The notes under the pieces: model-generated | What the model was told of the DNA's origin: nothing | Database searches by the model: none | Seen by the model: only the letters and a program-made list of their open reading frames with translations | In this document: in pieces, positions 27,985-37,025 of the stretch | Layout: each line of letters opens with the position of its first letter | How positions within the stretch are numbered: the stretch's first letter is position 1 | Made by a program: the position numbers and the translations under genes | DNA from: Haladaptatus cibarius D43 | Lineage (GTDB): Archaea > Halobacteriota > Halobacteria > Halobacteriales > Haladaptataceae | Assembly: GCF_000710615.1 (NCBI RefSeq) | Contig: NZ_JDTH01000002.1 | Span: forward strand, 426,082-490,081 | Reading direction: 5' to 3' | Length of the DNA: 64,000 nucleotides

Positions 27985-28470
27985 TTAGCTACTCCCTTTT
28001 GCCTTCTCGGTCGCCTCGGCTTTCGGCGTTACCTCGTCCTTTTCGACGCGCACGGTGAGCACGGGAACCGTCGAGGCACGGACGACGCGCTCTGCGACAC
28101 TGCCGAGCAGGAGGCGGTCGATGCCGCCGCGTCCGTGGGTTCCCATGACGATGAGGTCAAAACCTTCCTGTTCCGCATATCGGACGATTTCCTTGTTCGG
28201 CGCTCCCTCCACGAGATGCGTCGTCAGCGACACGTCGTATCGGTTTGTGACTTCGCGCACGTCTTCAAGTGCCGACTCGCCTTCGTCCTGCAACATGTCG
28301 GTGACGCCTTCCCACGAGGTTTCCATCGGTAGGCTGGCGAACGTCGCGGAGTTGACGACGTAAATCGCGTGCAGTTCTGCCCCATGCGCCTCGGCCAGTT
28401 CGGCGGCGTGTGCGACTACCTGCTTCGTTTCCGCCGAACCGTCCGTCGGCACGAGAATGCGGTCGTACAT
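27985..28470 (-). CDS. Universal stress protein (UspA)
   Basis: A 161-residue UspA-family protein. MYDRILVPTDGSAETKQVVA is the usual start, and GTHGRGGIDRLLLGSVAERV carries the ATP-binding motif G-x2-G-x9-G-S. It probably binds ATP and acts as a dimer under stress. A Lys/Ala tail of about 17 residues extends the C-terminus. Convergent with birA, whose stop codon is immediately adjacent. Confidence 0.9.
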   Translation of the reverse strand: MYDRILVPTDGSAETKQVVAHAAELAEAHGAELHAIYVVNSATFASLPMETSWEGVTDMLQDEGESALEDVREVTNRYDVSLTTHLVEGAPNKEIVRYAEQEGFDLIVMGTHGRGGIDRLLLGSVAERVVRASTVPVLTVRVEKDEVTPKAEATEKAKGSS

Positions 28471-28557
28471 AGGAACGTTACCGAATGGCACGGTGTGGGG
28501 TGCCTTAACTTGTTTGGTGGGTGGAACCTTCGAATCGAAACAGTACGACAAACCGCT

Positions 28558-29571
28558 CTACAACAGCACGTCTTTCACGTCGCTTGCGCCCGCCCGGCGA
28601 ACGACCGACCGAATCACGTCCCGATTGCCGGTGAGATTGTCCGAATCGCCGTCGAGAACGAGCAGTTTTCCGTCGCGGCCCGGTTCTACGACACCGCAGT
28701 TCAGCCCCGCGATTCGCGCCCCGTTTTGGGTCGCCATGCGAAGCACCTCTCTGGCGGAGAGGTCGGTCAGTTTTGCGGTGAACTCCATTTCCCGAAACAT
28801 CGACGGACTGTTCAACATCACGTTGTCCGTCCCGAGCGCGACCGTCGTCCTGTCCAGTAGTTTCCGAATCGGCGGCAGTCCGACGCCGGTCACCAGATTC
28901 GAGCGCGGACAGACCGCGATTGGAATCCCGTTGTCCTCGATTCTGTCGAGGTGAATCGGCTCCGGATGGACGACGTGGACGAGGAACTCCGGCGACAGGT
29001 CGAGCGCCGGGTTGATGTCGCTCGGGTCGGCCTCGCCCGCGTGGATGCCGAACAGTTTATCGGCCTTTCTCGTCGCGCGGCGCTCCTCGCCAAAGCTGTC
29101 GTCGTTCGCACCGCTCGCGCCGAATCCGTCCGCCGCCTCCATCGCCTCGATTGTCTCTCGGCCGAGGATAACCGGGTCGATGTCCAACCCCTCTGTGGCC
29201 TCCCGTAGCGCGAACACGCCCTCGACGCCGCCTTCCCGAAATTCGAGAAACGAAGCGGTTCCCGTCGATTGCATGAACTGCACCGACCGCCGCATCGCCT
29301 CGACTTTCTCGCTTCGAGCGGTTTGTCGGAGCAGTCGATGTTTGAGTCCATCGGGCGGTGCGACGAGTTCTTCGAGCGACAGTCCGCCGCCAGCCTCCTT
29401 CGCAATCGAATCGCCGATGTGCGTGTGTGCGTTGACGAATGCGGGGAGGATGATATCCGACGACGAAACGGATTCCTCCTCAATCGCTGTAATCGTGCCG
29501 TCTTCGATGACCACGCGACCCTCAGTCGGTTCGAAGTTCGGGCCACGAAGTATCGTGCCTTCGACTAACAT
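28558..29571 (-). CDS. Amidohydrolase family protein
   Basis: A 337-residue metal-dependent hydrolase of the chlorohydrolase/SAH-deaminase branch. PAFVNAHTHIGDSI gives the His-x-His metal pair, FGIHAGEAD and FLVHVVHPEP further His/Glu ligands, CPRSNLVTG the loop, and VALGTDNVMLN the Asp. The C-terminal strand domain is short. The substrate is unknown; deamination of a nucleobase-like compound is likely. ATG at 29571 is used; upstream frame overlaps the aldehyde dehydrogenase gene. Confidence 0.85.
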   Translation of the reverse strand: MLVEGTILRGPNFEPTEGRVVIEDGTITAIEEESVSSSDIILPAFVNAHTHIGDSIAKEAGGGLSLEELVAPPDGLKHRLLRQTARSEKVEAMRRSVQFMQSTGTASFLEFREGGVEGVFALREATEGLDIDPVILGRETIEAMEAADGFGASGANDDSFGEERRATRKADKLFGIHAGEADPSDINPALDLSPEFLVHVVHPEPIHLDRIEDNGIPIAVCPRSNLVTGVGLPPIRKLLDRTTVALGTDNVMLNSPSMFREMEFTAKLTDLSAREVLRMATQNGARIAGLNCGVVEPGRDGKLLVLDGDSDNLTGNRDVIRSVVRRAGASDVKDVLL

Positions 29572-29647
29572 ATCCCTTGTTCGTCTGTCGTCAATCCAGC
29601 TTCTTAGCCCTATCTCTCCTTCGTCGGAAGCGAGCGAAGAGGGAAAA

Positions 29648-31162
29648 TTAGTAGGGGTACGCTCGGGGTTCTTCCTGAACCGAAATCCATCTCGTCTCGG
29701 TGAGTTCGTCCATAATCCATTCGCCGTTGTACCGACCGATTCCGGAACCGTTGACGCCACCGAAGGGGATGTGCGGTTCGTCGTTCAGCGTTTGGTCGTT
29801 GATGTGAACCATTCCGGTGTTGATGTCGTTCGCAAGTTCCATCGCGTGGTCGATGTCGGTGGAGTGAATCGACCCCGAGAGACCGTATTCGGTCGCATTG
29901 GCGATTTCGATAGCCTCTTCGTCGGTTTCGTAGGGGATGACCGGTGCGATGGGACCGAAATGCTCGTTCACCGCGATTGGCATCTCGTTCGTCACGGCCG
30001 AGAGGACGGTTGGTTCGACGAACCAACCGTTATGGCTACCGCCGGTTTCGACGGTTGCACCCTGCGCGACCGATTTGTCAACGAGCGCGACAATCGAGTC
30101 GCGCTGTTTTTCGTTCATCACTGGGCCGACAATCACGCCGTCTTCCATCGGGTCGCCCACGGGTAGCGACTCCGCGCGCGCAACGAGTTTGGTGACGTAC
30201 TCATCGTAGACCGTTTCGTGGACGACGTGGCGATTGATGGAGATACACTCCTGTCCCTGATGGGTGAACGACCCGAAGACGCCACCATCGACCGCTCGGT
30301 CGAGGTCGGCCTCTGGAGTCACGATGTGGACGTTGTTCCCCCCGAGTTCGAGCGCCGGAACCGACAACTGCCGAGCCGCCGCCGCGCCGACTTCGCGTCC
30401 GACCTCGGTGGAACCGGTGAAAGAGATGACCGACGGCGTGGGGTGAGAAGCGACGGCGGTTCCGATTTCAGACCCCTTTCCAGTGACGACGTTCAACACG
30501 CCGTCCGGCAGTCCTGCCTCGTCGAACAGTTTTGCCAGCGCAAGACCGCCCGTGATGGCGGTCGATGTCGAGGGCTTGAGAACCACCGAGTTCCCCAACG
30601 CGATTGCCGGGGCGACGACCCGCATGGAGAGGTATAGCGGGAAGTTCCACGGCGAGATGACGCCGACGACGCCCGTCGGTACCTGCTTGACGAGATTCTT
30701 CTTTCCGGAGATGACCGATTCGTGTTCGGTCGTTTCGTAATCGGACGCGAGGGATTCCGCGACCTCCATCGTTCCGCGGGTCAGGTCGGTTTCGAGTTCG
30801 GCCTTGAAACGCACGCCGCCACATTCGATGGCGAAGAGGCGAACGAGGTCGTCCGCATATTCGTCGAGCAGTCCTCGAGCGGTAGCGACGGCTTCGGCAC
30901 GTTCGTCCGGCGTCCGCTCTGCCCACTCGCGCTGGGCGTCCACAGCACACTGGTAGGCATCGTCTACGTCGGCCGTCGTCGCGGCGGGAACGCTCCCCAC
31001 AGCGTCACGAGTCGTGGGGTCGATTATCGGACAGGTGTCGCGGTCGCCCACAGCACGCCACGTGCCGTCGATGTACATCGTGTTCCAGTCGCCGCCCGGG
31101 GTGATACTAAGGTTCGAAATACGGCGCTGTTCCGTTTTCCGCGCTGATTCCGCAAATGTCAT
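29648..31162 (-). CDS. NAD(P)-dependent aldehyde dehydrogenase
   Basis: A 504-residue ALDH-superfamily enzyme. GVISPWNFPLYLSMRVVAPA, SFTGSTEVGREVG, the general base Glu in ALELGGNNVH, the nucleophile Cys in GQECISINR and the EHFGPIAPVIPY segment are all present, so it should be active. It oxidises aldehydes to carboxylates; the specific substrate cannot be assigned. A shorter start at MYIDGTWRAVG about 28 codons in is possible. The upstream region is very AT-rich. Confidence 0.92.
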   Translation of the reverse strand: MTFAESARKTEQRRISNLSITPGGDWNTMYIDGTWRAVGDRDTCPIIDPTTRDAVGSVPAATTADVDDAYQCAVDAQREWAERTPDERAEAVATARGLLDEYADDLVRLFAIECGGVRFKAELETDLTRGTMEVAESLASDYETTEHESVISGKKNLVKQVPTGVVGVISPWNFPLYLSMRVVAPAIALGNSVVLKPSTSTAITGGLALAKLFDEAGLPDGVLNVVTGKGSEIGTAVASHPTPSVISFTGSTEVGREVGAAAARQLSVPALELGGNNVHIVTPEADLDRAVDGGVFGSFTHQGQECISINRHVVHETVYDEYVTKLVARAESLPVGDPMEDGVIVGPVMNEKQRDSIVALVDKSVAQGATVETGGSHNGWFVEPTVLSAVTNEMPIAVNEHFGPIAPVIPYETDEEAIEIANATEYGLSGSIHSTDIDHAMELANDINTGMVHINDQTLNDEPHIPFGGVNGSGIGRYNGEWIMDELTETRWISVQEEPRAYPY

Positions 31163-31274
31163 AGACCATCATGGAGAGTACAGTGACTTATAATTATTGT
31201 ATAAATTAAATCTATTAAATTATACGTGCGCTGCAGGGATGTTCCAGAACGAACGGGAATTGGTTCACGTTAGT

Positions 31275-31337
31275 CTGGAGAGCACTCCAGATTTCAGTGT
31301 TTCGAGCAAAATCGCAGTAGAACCGCGGTTTTGCTCG
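31275..31337. other. Two tandem hairpins 3' of the HD phosphohydrolase
   Basis: CTGGAG-agca-CTCCAG (31275-31290) is a perfect 6-bp stem. CGAGCAAAA (31303-31311) pairs with TTTTGCTCG (31329-31337) around a 17-base loop. Both lie just past the HD gene's stop (31346, minus strand) and could act in termination or 3'-end protection. The wider interval 31163-31345 is otherwise AT-rich promoter sequence of the aldehyde dehydrogenase. Confidence 0.4.
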
Positions 31338-31345
31338 TTCGCACA

Positions 31346-32569
31346 TCATTCGAAATCGTCCAGCGTCGTTTTCACACCGGTTCGAACGTCGCTGACTAGC
31401 GTTCCGTCGGTGTCCAATCCGAGGACGCGCTCGGTTGCGAGTCCGACATCCTCGGTTTTCTCCGCTGGTGCGTACACGCCCAGTCGCCACTGGTCGCGCT
31501 GAACCTGCTGGAGTGCCCGGACGAGCGTGGACTGCTCCCCGAGGGCGCGCACGTCGCCGTTGACGAGAACGCGCGACGAGGATTCCGTCATTCGTGGCCG
31601 ACTGAGCACGTCGAGAATAACGGATTCGGAATCGACACCCGCACTCTCTGCGATGTCGGTTTCGTATTCACGAACCGTTTCGTGGTCGGCATCGATGATT
31701 TCGTCCGGAACGTCCGGCATCTCCGCCCAGACGGCACGTTTGTACAGGTCGCGGTGGGAGAGTCGGCGAGCGGATTCGGCGGTTTCCGGCGTTGCGCGAA
31801 GCGCCACGAGCAAATCGTGGTCGTCCATCCGGCGCAACTGCTCAGCGTCGATGTCCGGTTCGGACAGCAGTCGTTCACTCGCCCGCTGGAGCATCGCCTT
31901 ACTGATTCGCGTGACGTGGTGGTTGTACACCGTCGGATTCATCAGCGCACGAGCGACGAGCAGGCTTTCTGCGGTCTGGACGTTCCCCTCCGCGAGGACG
32001 AGTTCACCGTCGAGAAAGGTCAGTTCACGCGTGAGTCGTTCGTGGTCGATGGTTCCGTAGGGAACGCCCGTGTGGTGAGCATCCCGAACGAGGTAGTCCA
32101 TCCTGTCCACGTCGAGTTCGCCGGAGACGACCTGTCCGAGTTCGCCTGCTCCCGCGATGAGTCCGGCGATGGTGTCCGGGTCTAAGTCGTGTTTGCGAAG
32201 CACGTCGCCGACTTCCGATTCGGAGATGAGGTCGTGAACGTCGTCGTGGTATTTGCCCGTACGTCGGTGAATGAGTTCTTCGATGGTGTGGCTGTACGGG
32301 GAATGGCCGATGTCGTGGAGGAGGGCCGCGGCGCGGACTCGTTCTGCCTGCGTTCCCTCGATACCGAGATTCGTGAGAGCTTCGCAGGCGAGATGGTAGA
32401 CGCCGAGGCTGTGTTCGAATCGGGTGTGATTCGCCGAAGGGTAGACGAAACGAGCGGTGCCGAGTTGCGTGATATGCCGAAGTCGCTGGACGGCGGGCGT
32501 GTCCAACAGGTCACGTGCCACTCCCACTACGTCGATGTGGTCGTGGACGCTGTCCTTGATCGTCTTCAT
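31346..32569 (-). CDS. HD-domain phosphohydrolase (dNTPase-like)
   Basis: A 407-residue HD-superfamily protein. SANHTRFEHSLGVYHLACEA gives His53, and AALLHDIGHSPYSHTIEEL the His85-Asp86 pair and following histidines, the set typical of dGTPase/SAMHD1-like hydrolases. The C-terminal 150 residues are family-specific. It may hydrolyse dNTPs or other nucleotides; substrate unknown. Diverges from cofD with 120 bases between. Confidence 0.87.
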   Translation of the reverse strand: MKTIKDSVHDHIDVVGVARDLLDTPAVQRLRHITQLGTARFVYPSANHTRFEHSLGVYHLACEALTNLGIEGTQAERVRAAALLHDIGHSPYSHTIEELIHRRTGKYHDDVHDLISESEVGDVLRKHDLDPDTIAGLIAGAGELGQVVSGELDVDRMDYLVRDAHHTGVPYGTIDHERLTRELTFLDGELVLAEGNVQTAESLLVARALMNPTVYNHHVTRISKAMLQRASERLLSEPDIDAEQLRRMDDHDLLVALRATPETAESARRLSHRDLYKRAVWAEMPDVPDEIIDADHETVREYETDIAESAGVDSESVILDVLSRPRMTESSSRVLVNGDVRALGEQSTLVRALQQVQRDQWRLGVYAPAEKTEDVGLATERVLGLDTDGTLVSDVRTGVKTTLDDFE

Positions 32570-32689
32570 TGAATACAGGTTGGTTCGTCATCCTATAAAA
32601 ATCGAAGGACGAAATTACGGCACGAGAGTCGAACGGAAAATTTCCACAAACGACGAAAACTTAACCGCACGAATCACAACTGTTCCACC

Positions 32690-33700
32690 ATGGCAACGTT
32701 TCTTTCCGGGGGAACCGGAACCCCCAAACTTCTGGATGGCGCGCTTTCGATCTTCTCGCCCGCCGAAACGACCGTCGTCGGAAACACGGGTGACGACGTG
32801 GAGTTGGGCGGCCTGCTCGTCTGTCCCGACATCGACACTGTCCTGTTCCAACAGGACGACGAACTGAACCGCGAGACGTGGTGGGGAATCGCGGACGACA
32901 CGACCGAAACGCACGACGAACTGCTTCGACTTGCGGAGTCCGCGGGATTGGACGATGGCCCGCGATACCTTCCCGACGACCAACAGACTGCCGGGCGGAA
33001 AATCGCCAGCTGGCGGCGATTTTCCGGCGTTGCAGAGTTCATGCTTCTCGGTGACCGCGACCGGGCAGTTCACGTCACGCGAACTGGTTTGCTGGACGAG
33101 GGGAACAGCCTCACCGAAACCACCCGAGTTCTGGCCGACGCCTTCGATTCGCCGCTCGACATCGTTCCGATGAGTGACGACCCGGTGGCGAGCATCATCC
33201 ACACACCAGAAGGCGAACTGCATTTTCAGGAGTTCTGGGTCGCACGCGGCGGCGACCCCGAGGTAACCGACGTGGAGTTCCGCGGCGCGGATGACGCGGA
33301 GGCGTCATCCGCCGCGCTTTCCGCGCTAACCGAGGAACCGGTCGTCATCGGCCCGTCGAATCCGGTGACGAGCATCGGCCCGATGCTGGCAATCGACGAG
33401 GTTCGGGAGGCGCTCGAAACGGCGACAGTAGTCGCCGTCTCGCCGTTCGTGGAAGACCGCGTTTTCTCCGGGCCAGCAGGGAAACTGATGGACGCAGTCG
33501 GCTACGAACCGAGCACCGCTGGCGTGGCCGAAGCGTACCCCTTCGTAGACGCATTCGTGTTGGACGAAGAAGACAGCACAACTCTCGACCGACCGGTGGT
33601 CAGAACGGACACGAAGATGGACGACGCGGCGGACGCAGAGCGCGTCGCCCGCGCGGTGAAAGAAGCAATAGAGGAAGCAAAAGCGATGGAGATCGCCTGA
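32690..33700 (+). CDS. cofD: 2-phospho-L-lactate transferase
   Basis: A 336-residue Cof[21 protein letters not shown] is the Rossmann-like substrate loop, [20 protein letters not shown] the metal-binding region, and [16 protein letters not shown] the conserved C-terminal motif. It attaches the phospholactyl group to the deazaflavin Fo to make F420-0. First gene of a four-gene operon; its stop overlaps the next start by one base. Confidence 0.94.
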   Translation: MATFLSGGTGTPKLLDGALSIFSPAETTVVGNTGDDVELGGLLVCPDIDTVLFQQDDELNRETWWGIADDTTETHDELLRLAESAGLDDGPRYLPDDQQTAGRKIASWRRFSGVAEFMLLGDRDRAVHVTRTGLLDEGNSLTETTRVLADAFDSPLDIVPMSDDPVASIIHTPEGELHFQEFWVARGGDPEVTDVEFRGADDAEASSAALSALTEEPVVIGPSNPVTSIGPMLAIDEVREALETATVVAVSPFVEDRVFSGPAGKLMDAVGYEPSTAGVAEAYPFVDAFVLDEEDSTTLDRPVVRTDTKMDDAADAERVARAVKEAIEEAKAMEIA

Positions 33701-34443
33701 TGTTTTCGCCTCGTGTGGCCTTGGCCAGCCTTTCGGGAGAATCCGACGCCGAGTGGGCGATGGCTGGCGCGGAGTACGCTGGCGCGGCGTTTCTGGGCGG
33801 TATCGCGCTGGACGAGCAGACGCGAACTGCGGCGCGAAAGCTGGTTTCTCGTGACCGAACCGAGTTCCTGTCTGACGACCCAATCGAGTTCGTTGACCAC
33901 CAACTCGAAGAACTGTCCGGCACGCCGATTCGACCGGGGTTCAACGTCCGCTCCGCGACGCTTCCGCCGATTCGGGCAGTTGCGGAGGTCTGTCGAGAAC
34001 ACGATGCGATAGTTGAAATCAACGCCCACTGTCGCCAAGAAGAGATGTGTGAAACCGGCGCGGGACAGTCGCTCCTCCGAAATCCAGATCGACTGTGCGA
34101 GCAGGTTCGAGTGGCGAACGAAACGGGTGCAACCGTCAGCGTCAAACTGCGAACCGAGGTTTCCGGCGTCGATTTGCCGAACCTCGCCCGCCGGGTCACT
34201 GATATGGGTGCAGCAATCATCCACGTAGATGCGATGGATTCGGAGCACGTAATCGCGGACATTGCCGAAACGACGGATTGCTTTCTCATAGCGAACAACG
34301 GCGTTCGTGACGAGGCGACAGTGTTCGAATATCTCGAACACGGCGCCGATGCGGTGAGCATCGGCCGCCCGAGCGACCGCCCGGAAGTCCTCTCTCGCGT
34401 GCGCCGCGCGACCGACGAGTGGTTCGCGGAGGTCGTCGCATGA
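33700..34443 (+). CDS. Dihydrouridine-synthase-like TIM-barrel protein
   Basis: A 247-residue TIM barrel resembling tRNA-dihydrouridine synthases. VEINAHCRQEEMCETGAGQS (about residues 104-123) corresponds to the active-site loop with catalytic Cys, VSVKLRTEVSG to the Lys/Arg strand, and IANNGVRDEATVFEY with GADAVSIGRPS to the FMN phosphate site. It lacks the C-terminal helical tRNA-binding domain of true Dus enzymes, so tRNA may not be the substrate. Operon position between cofD and the CitG-like gene is recurrent in methanogens and haloarchaea. Confidence 0.8.
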   Translation: MFSPRVALASLSGESDAEWAMAGAEYAGAAFLGGIALDEQTRTAARKLVSRDRTEFLSDDPIEFVDHQLEELSGTPIRPGFNVRSATLPPIRAVAEVCREHDAIVEINAHCRQEEMCETGAGQSLLRNPDRLCEQVRVANETGATVSVKLRTEVSGVDLPNLARRVTDMGAAIIHVDAMDSEHVIADIAETTDCFLIANNGVRDEATVFEYLEHGADAVSIGRPSDRPEVLSRVRRATDEWFAEVVA

Positions 34444-35285
34444 CGCCAGCGGAGCACGCGCAACTCGCGCTTCTGCTGGAAGTGGCGGGAACGCCGAAAC
34501 CCGGCAACGTAGACCGCGACAGGGATTTCCCCGATTTGCGATTCGAGCATTTCCTCGCCGGGTCAATCGGTTCCGGTGCGGGGTTGCGCGCCGCCGAAAC
34601 CGGCACATCGGTCGGCGAAGCGTTCGAAGAAGCGGTTGCGGACATGAGCCAGCAGAGCGGCGGCAACACGCAGTTTGGGGCACTCTGTCTGTTGGTTCCG
34701 CTAGTGAAAGCGACGGCCGCAGACACCTGCTCACCCGAATCTGTGTCGAAAGTCGCCGAGGGAACCAGCGCCGAGGATGCGGTGGGGTTCTATCGCGCGT
34801 TCGACCACGTCAACGTGTTCGTGGATGACCCGCCGGAGGGTGCCGACGAGTTCGACGTGCGGCGGGGAAGCGACGCGATTCCGACCGTTCGAGAGGCAGG
34901 ACTCACGCTATACGACGTGATGGAACTCGGCGCGGACGAGGACGGTATCGCTCACGAATGGACGAATGGGTTCGAACGAACGTTCGAAGCGGGCGAACGA
35001 ATCGCAGAACTGGACGGGTCGCTTTCGGGCCGCGGCGCGCGGGTGTACCTGGAACTGCTCGCGCACGAACCGGACACGTTCGTGGCGAAAAAGTACGGAA
35101 AGAAAACGGCAGAAAGTGTCCGCGTAAGAGCGCAGGAAGCACTGCAAGAGGTTAGAAAGGGTGACCCGGAACTGCTACATGCGTTCTCGGATTCGCTGGT
35201 CGAGGATGGAATCAACCCCGGAACGACCGCCGACATCGTGGCAGGAGGTCTCTTCGTCGCGTTGGAACGAGGAATACGACCGTGA
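34440..35285 (+). CDS. Triphosphoribosyl-dephospho-CoA synthase-like protein (CitG family)
   Basis: A 281-residue CitG/MdcB-like protein: TPKPGNVDRDRDFPDLRFEH, FLAGSIGSGAGLRAAE and QQSGGNTQFGALCLLVPL carry the conserved Lys/Asn/Gln residues. CitG makes the prosthetic-group precursor of citrate lyase, which haloarchaea lack, so this homologue probably transfers a ribosyl-triphosphate group in another cofactor pathway. It overlaps both neighbours by four bases, linking it to cofD and DUF447. Confidence 0.82.
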   Translation: MTPAEHAQLALLLEVAGTPKPGNVDRDRDFPDLRFEHFLAGSIGSGAGLRAAETGTSVGEAFEEAVADMSQQSGGNTQFGALCLLVPLVKATAADTCSPESVSKVAEGTSAEDAVGFYRAFDHVNVFVDDPPEGADEFDVRRGSDAIPTVREAGLTLYDVMELGADEDGIAHEWTNGFERTFEAGERIAELDGSLSGRGARVYLELLAHEPDTFVAKKYGKKTAESVRVRAQEALQEVRKGDPELLHAFSDSLVEDGINPGTTADIVAGGLFVALERGIRP

Positions 35286-35860
35286 GCAGTCGAACGGAAT
35301 CGGACTGGCCGGTCGAACTGCGGGGCGTGACCGAATCCATCGTCACGACGCTCGGGCCGAACGACCTGTGGAACGTGGCCGCATTGGGGCTTCACGCCGA
35401 GAACCCCGTCACTGCGAAGACGTGGGGGAACACCCGAACTCGGCGGAACTTCCACCGGCAGGGCGGCGGCGTAATTCAGTTTACGCGCGACCCGGTGGAT
35501 TTCGTCGATGCGACGCTCTCGATTCGAGAGGAAGAGGGTGCCATCTTGGATTCCGCGGACGCGTGGGTCGAAGTCGAAGTCGAGCAGGTCGATTCGGGGA
35601 AATCGAACGGCACGAACTGGGAACGGTGGGAACTCGTCCCCATCGAATCCAAAAACCTGACCGAGCGCGTCCCGACCGTCAACCGCGGCTTTTCGGCAAT
35701 CGTGGAGGCAACCGTGGCCGTTTCGCGCCTCGAGGTCGATGCCTACGACACCCCGGAACTTCGGGCACGGTTGGACTATTTCGAGGAAGTCGCTCGGAAA
35801 TGCGGCGGCGAGCGCGAGCAGGAGGCGTTCGATAAGGTTCGGGAACTTGCAGAGTGGTGA
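35282..35860 (+). CDS. DUF447 family protein (flavin-reductase-like barrel)
   Basis: A 192-residue DUF447 protein starting at the GTG at 35282, which overlaps the CitG-like stop by four bases. WPVELRGVTESIVTTLGPND and NPVTAKTWGNTRTRRNFHRQ belong to the split-barrel FMN-binding part; the C-terminal part is helical. Function unknown. Its conserved co-occurrence with a CitG-like protein and CofD suggests a cofactor-biosynthesis step. Confidence 0.85.
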   Translation: MSSRTESDWPVELRGVTESIVTTLGPNDLWNVAALGLHAENPVTAKTWGNTRTRRNFHRQGGGVIQFTRDPVDFVDATLSIREEEGAILDSADAWVEVEVEQVDSGKSNGTNWERWELVPIESKNLTERVPTVNRGFSAIVEATVAVSRLEVDAYDTPELRARLDYFEEVARKCGGEREQEAFDKVRELAEW

Positions 35861-35960
35861 ATACGCCGGGGTTTTATCTTGAAATCACATCTCGGCAGAA
35901 GAAGTACCGGATGCTGTCGGGGGAACCACTATATTACCAAACTGTTCAGTAATAGACTAG

Positions 35961-36188
35961 ATGAGCGATTTCGTCGTCTCGGTTTTCATTGTGGTCTTTT
36001 TCGTGCAGTTCTTGCTGTGGGTCGTCATGGAAATCGACATTCGAGGGACAGAAAATCCCAATCTGAAATGGTTCGCCAGAATCGCCCTCTCTCCGGGTGT
36101 CGGGCTACTCGTCTCTGTGTGGTACTTTTTCAACCGGAGCGACCTCCGCGGAGGTTCCGACGGCGCTCGGGACGCGGACGACGACTGA
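35961..36188 (+). CDS. Small two-helix membrane protein, 75 aa
   Basis: Starts MSDFVVSVFIVVFFVQFLLW, a strong N-terminal helix, followed by a polar segment (MEIDIRGTENPNLKWFAR), a second helix (IALSPGVGLLVSVWYFF) and a highly acidic tail. Conserved-hypothetical type. Lies between the DUF447 operon and pssA on the same strand. Confidence 0.65.
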   Translation: MSDFVVSVFIVVFFVQFLLWVVMEIDIRGTENPNLKWFARIALSPGVGLLVSVWYFFNRSDLRGGSDGARDADDD

Positions 36189-36251
36189 CTTTTCTCCGAC
36201 CGGCAAACGATTCAAAAGACGTATCAAGCGCGCTCGCACTACCCGCCGAGT

Positions 36252-36968
36252 ATGCAACCTCGGTTCGTGGGACGACTGTCGCTCGCCGACGCGGTGACCG
36301 TTTCGAACGGCGCGCTCGGTTTTCTGGCGATTTCGGTTGCAACCACGAACCCGGAGCTGGCCGCGCGCCTCGTTCTGCTGGCGGCAGTAGCGGACGGATT
36401 GGACGGCGTCCTCGCGCGACACGTCGGCAGTTCGTCGGCAGGGCCGTATCTCGATTCACTGGCCGACGTGGCGTCGTTTGCGGTTGCCCCTGCGATGCTG
36501 GTGGTCAGCATGGTGCGCCAAACGTGGCTCTCCAGCTCGCTTCGCATCAGTATCGCGCTCCTCGGCGGGGCGCTGTTCGTCGGTATGGCAATCGTCAGAC
36601 TCGGCCTGTACACCGCCTACGACACCGATGACGACGTGACGGAAGGCGTTCCGACCACGCTTGCGTCGGTCATCCTCGCGGCAGGGGTGCTTGCGGGCTT
36701 CACCGAACCACTGGTGCTCGTCGCGCTCACGTTCGTCCTCGCGGGACTGATGGTTTCCACGATAACCTATCCCGACCTGTTGGCCCGCGACGCCCTCATC
36801 ATGGGCGTCGTTCATTCGCTGGCGGTGCTCGTTCCCAACGTTCAGGGGCGAGCGTTCCCCTACGCGCTGTTGACGCTGGCGCTCGCGTATCTCGTCCTCT
36901 CGCCGCATTTTTACTGGCGGACGACGGAGCCCGCGCCGACCGGGACGACAGAAGGGAAACGCTCTTGA
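36252..36968 (+). CDS. pssA: Archaetidylserine synthase of the protein-sorting system
   Basis: A 238-residue CDP-alcohol phosphatidyltransferase with about six helices. The full catalytic motif is visible: Asp48-x2-Asp51-Gly-x2-Ala-Arg-x7-Gly64-x3-Asp68-x3-Asp72. The N-terminus RLSLADAVTVSNGALGFLAI matches haloarchaeal PssA, which makes archaetidylserine from CDP-archaeol. In Haloferax, PssA and PssD supply the lipid needed for archaeosortase-dependent C-terminal processing of surface proteins. Confidence 0.9.
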   Translation: MQPRFVGRLSLADAVTVSNGALGFLAISVATTNPELAARLVLLAAVADGLDGVLARHVGSSSAGPYLDSLADVASFAVAPAMLVVSMVRQTWLSSSLRISIALLGGALFVGMAIVRLGLYTAYDTDDDVTEGVPTTLASVILAAGVLAGFTEPLVLVALTFVLAGLMVSTITYPDLLARDALIMGVVHSLAVLVPNVQGRAFPYALLTLALAYLVLSPHFYWRTTEPAPTGTTEGKRS

Positions 36969-37025
36969 TGGCTACGGCCCGATTTTTCCGCATATGAGAG
37001 CAACGGCTCAGCCGGGGGTGGACGC

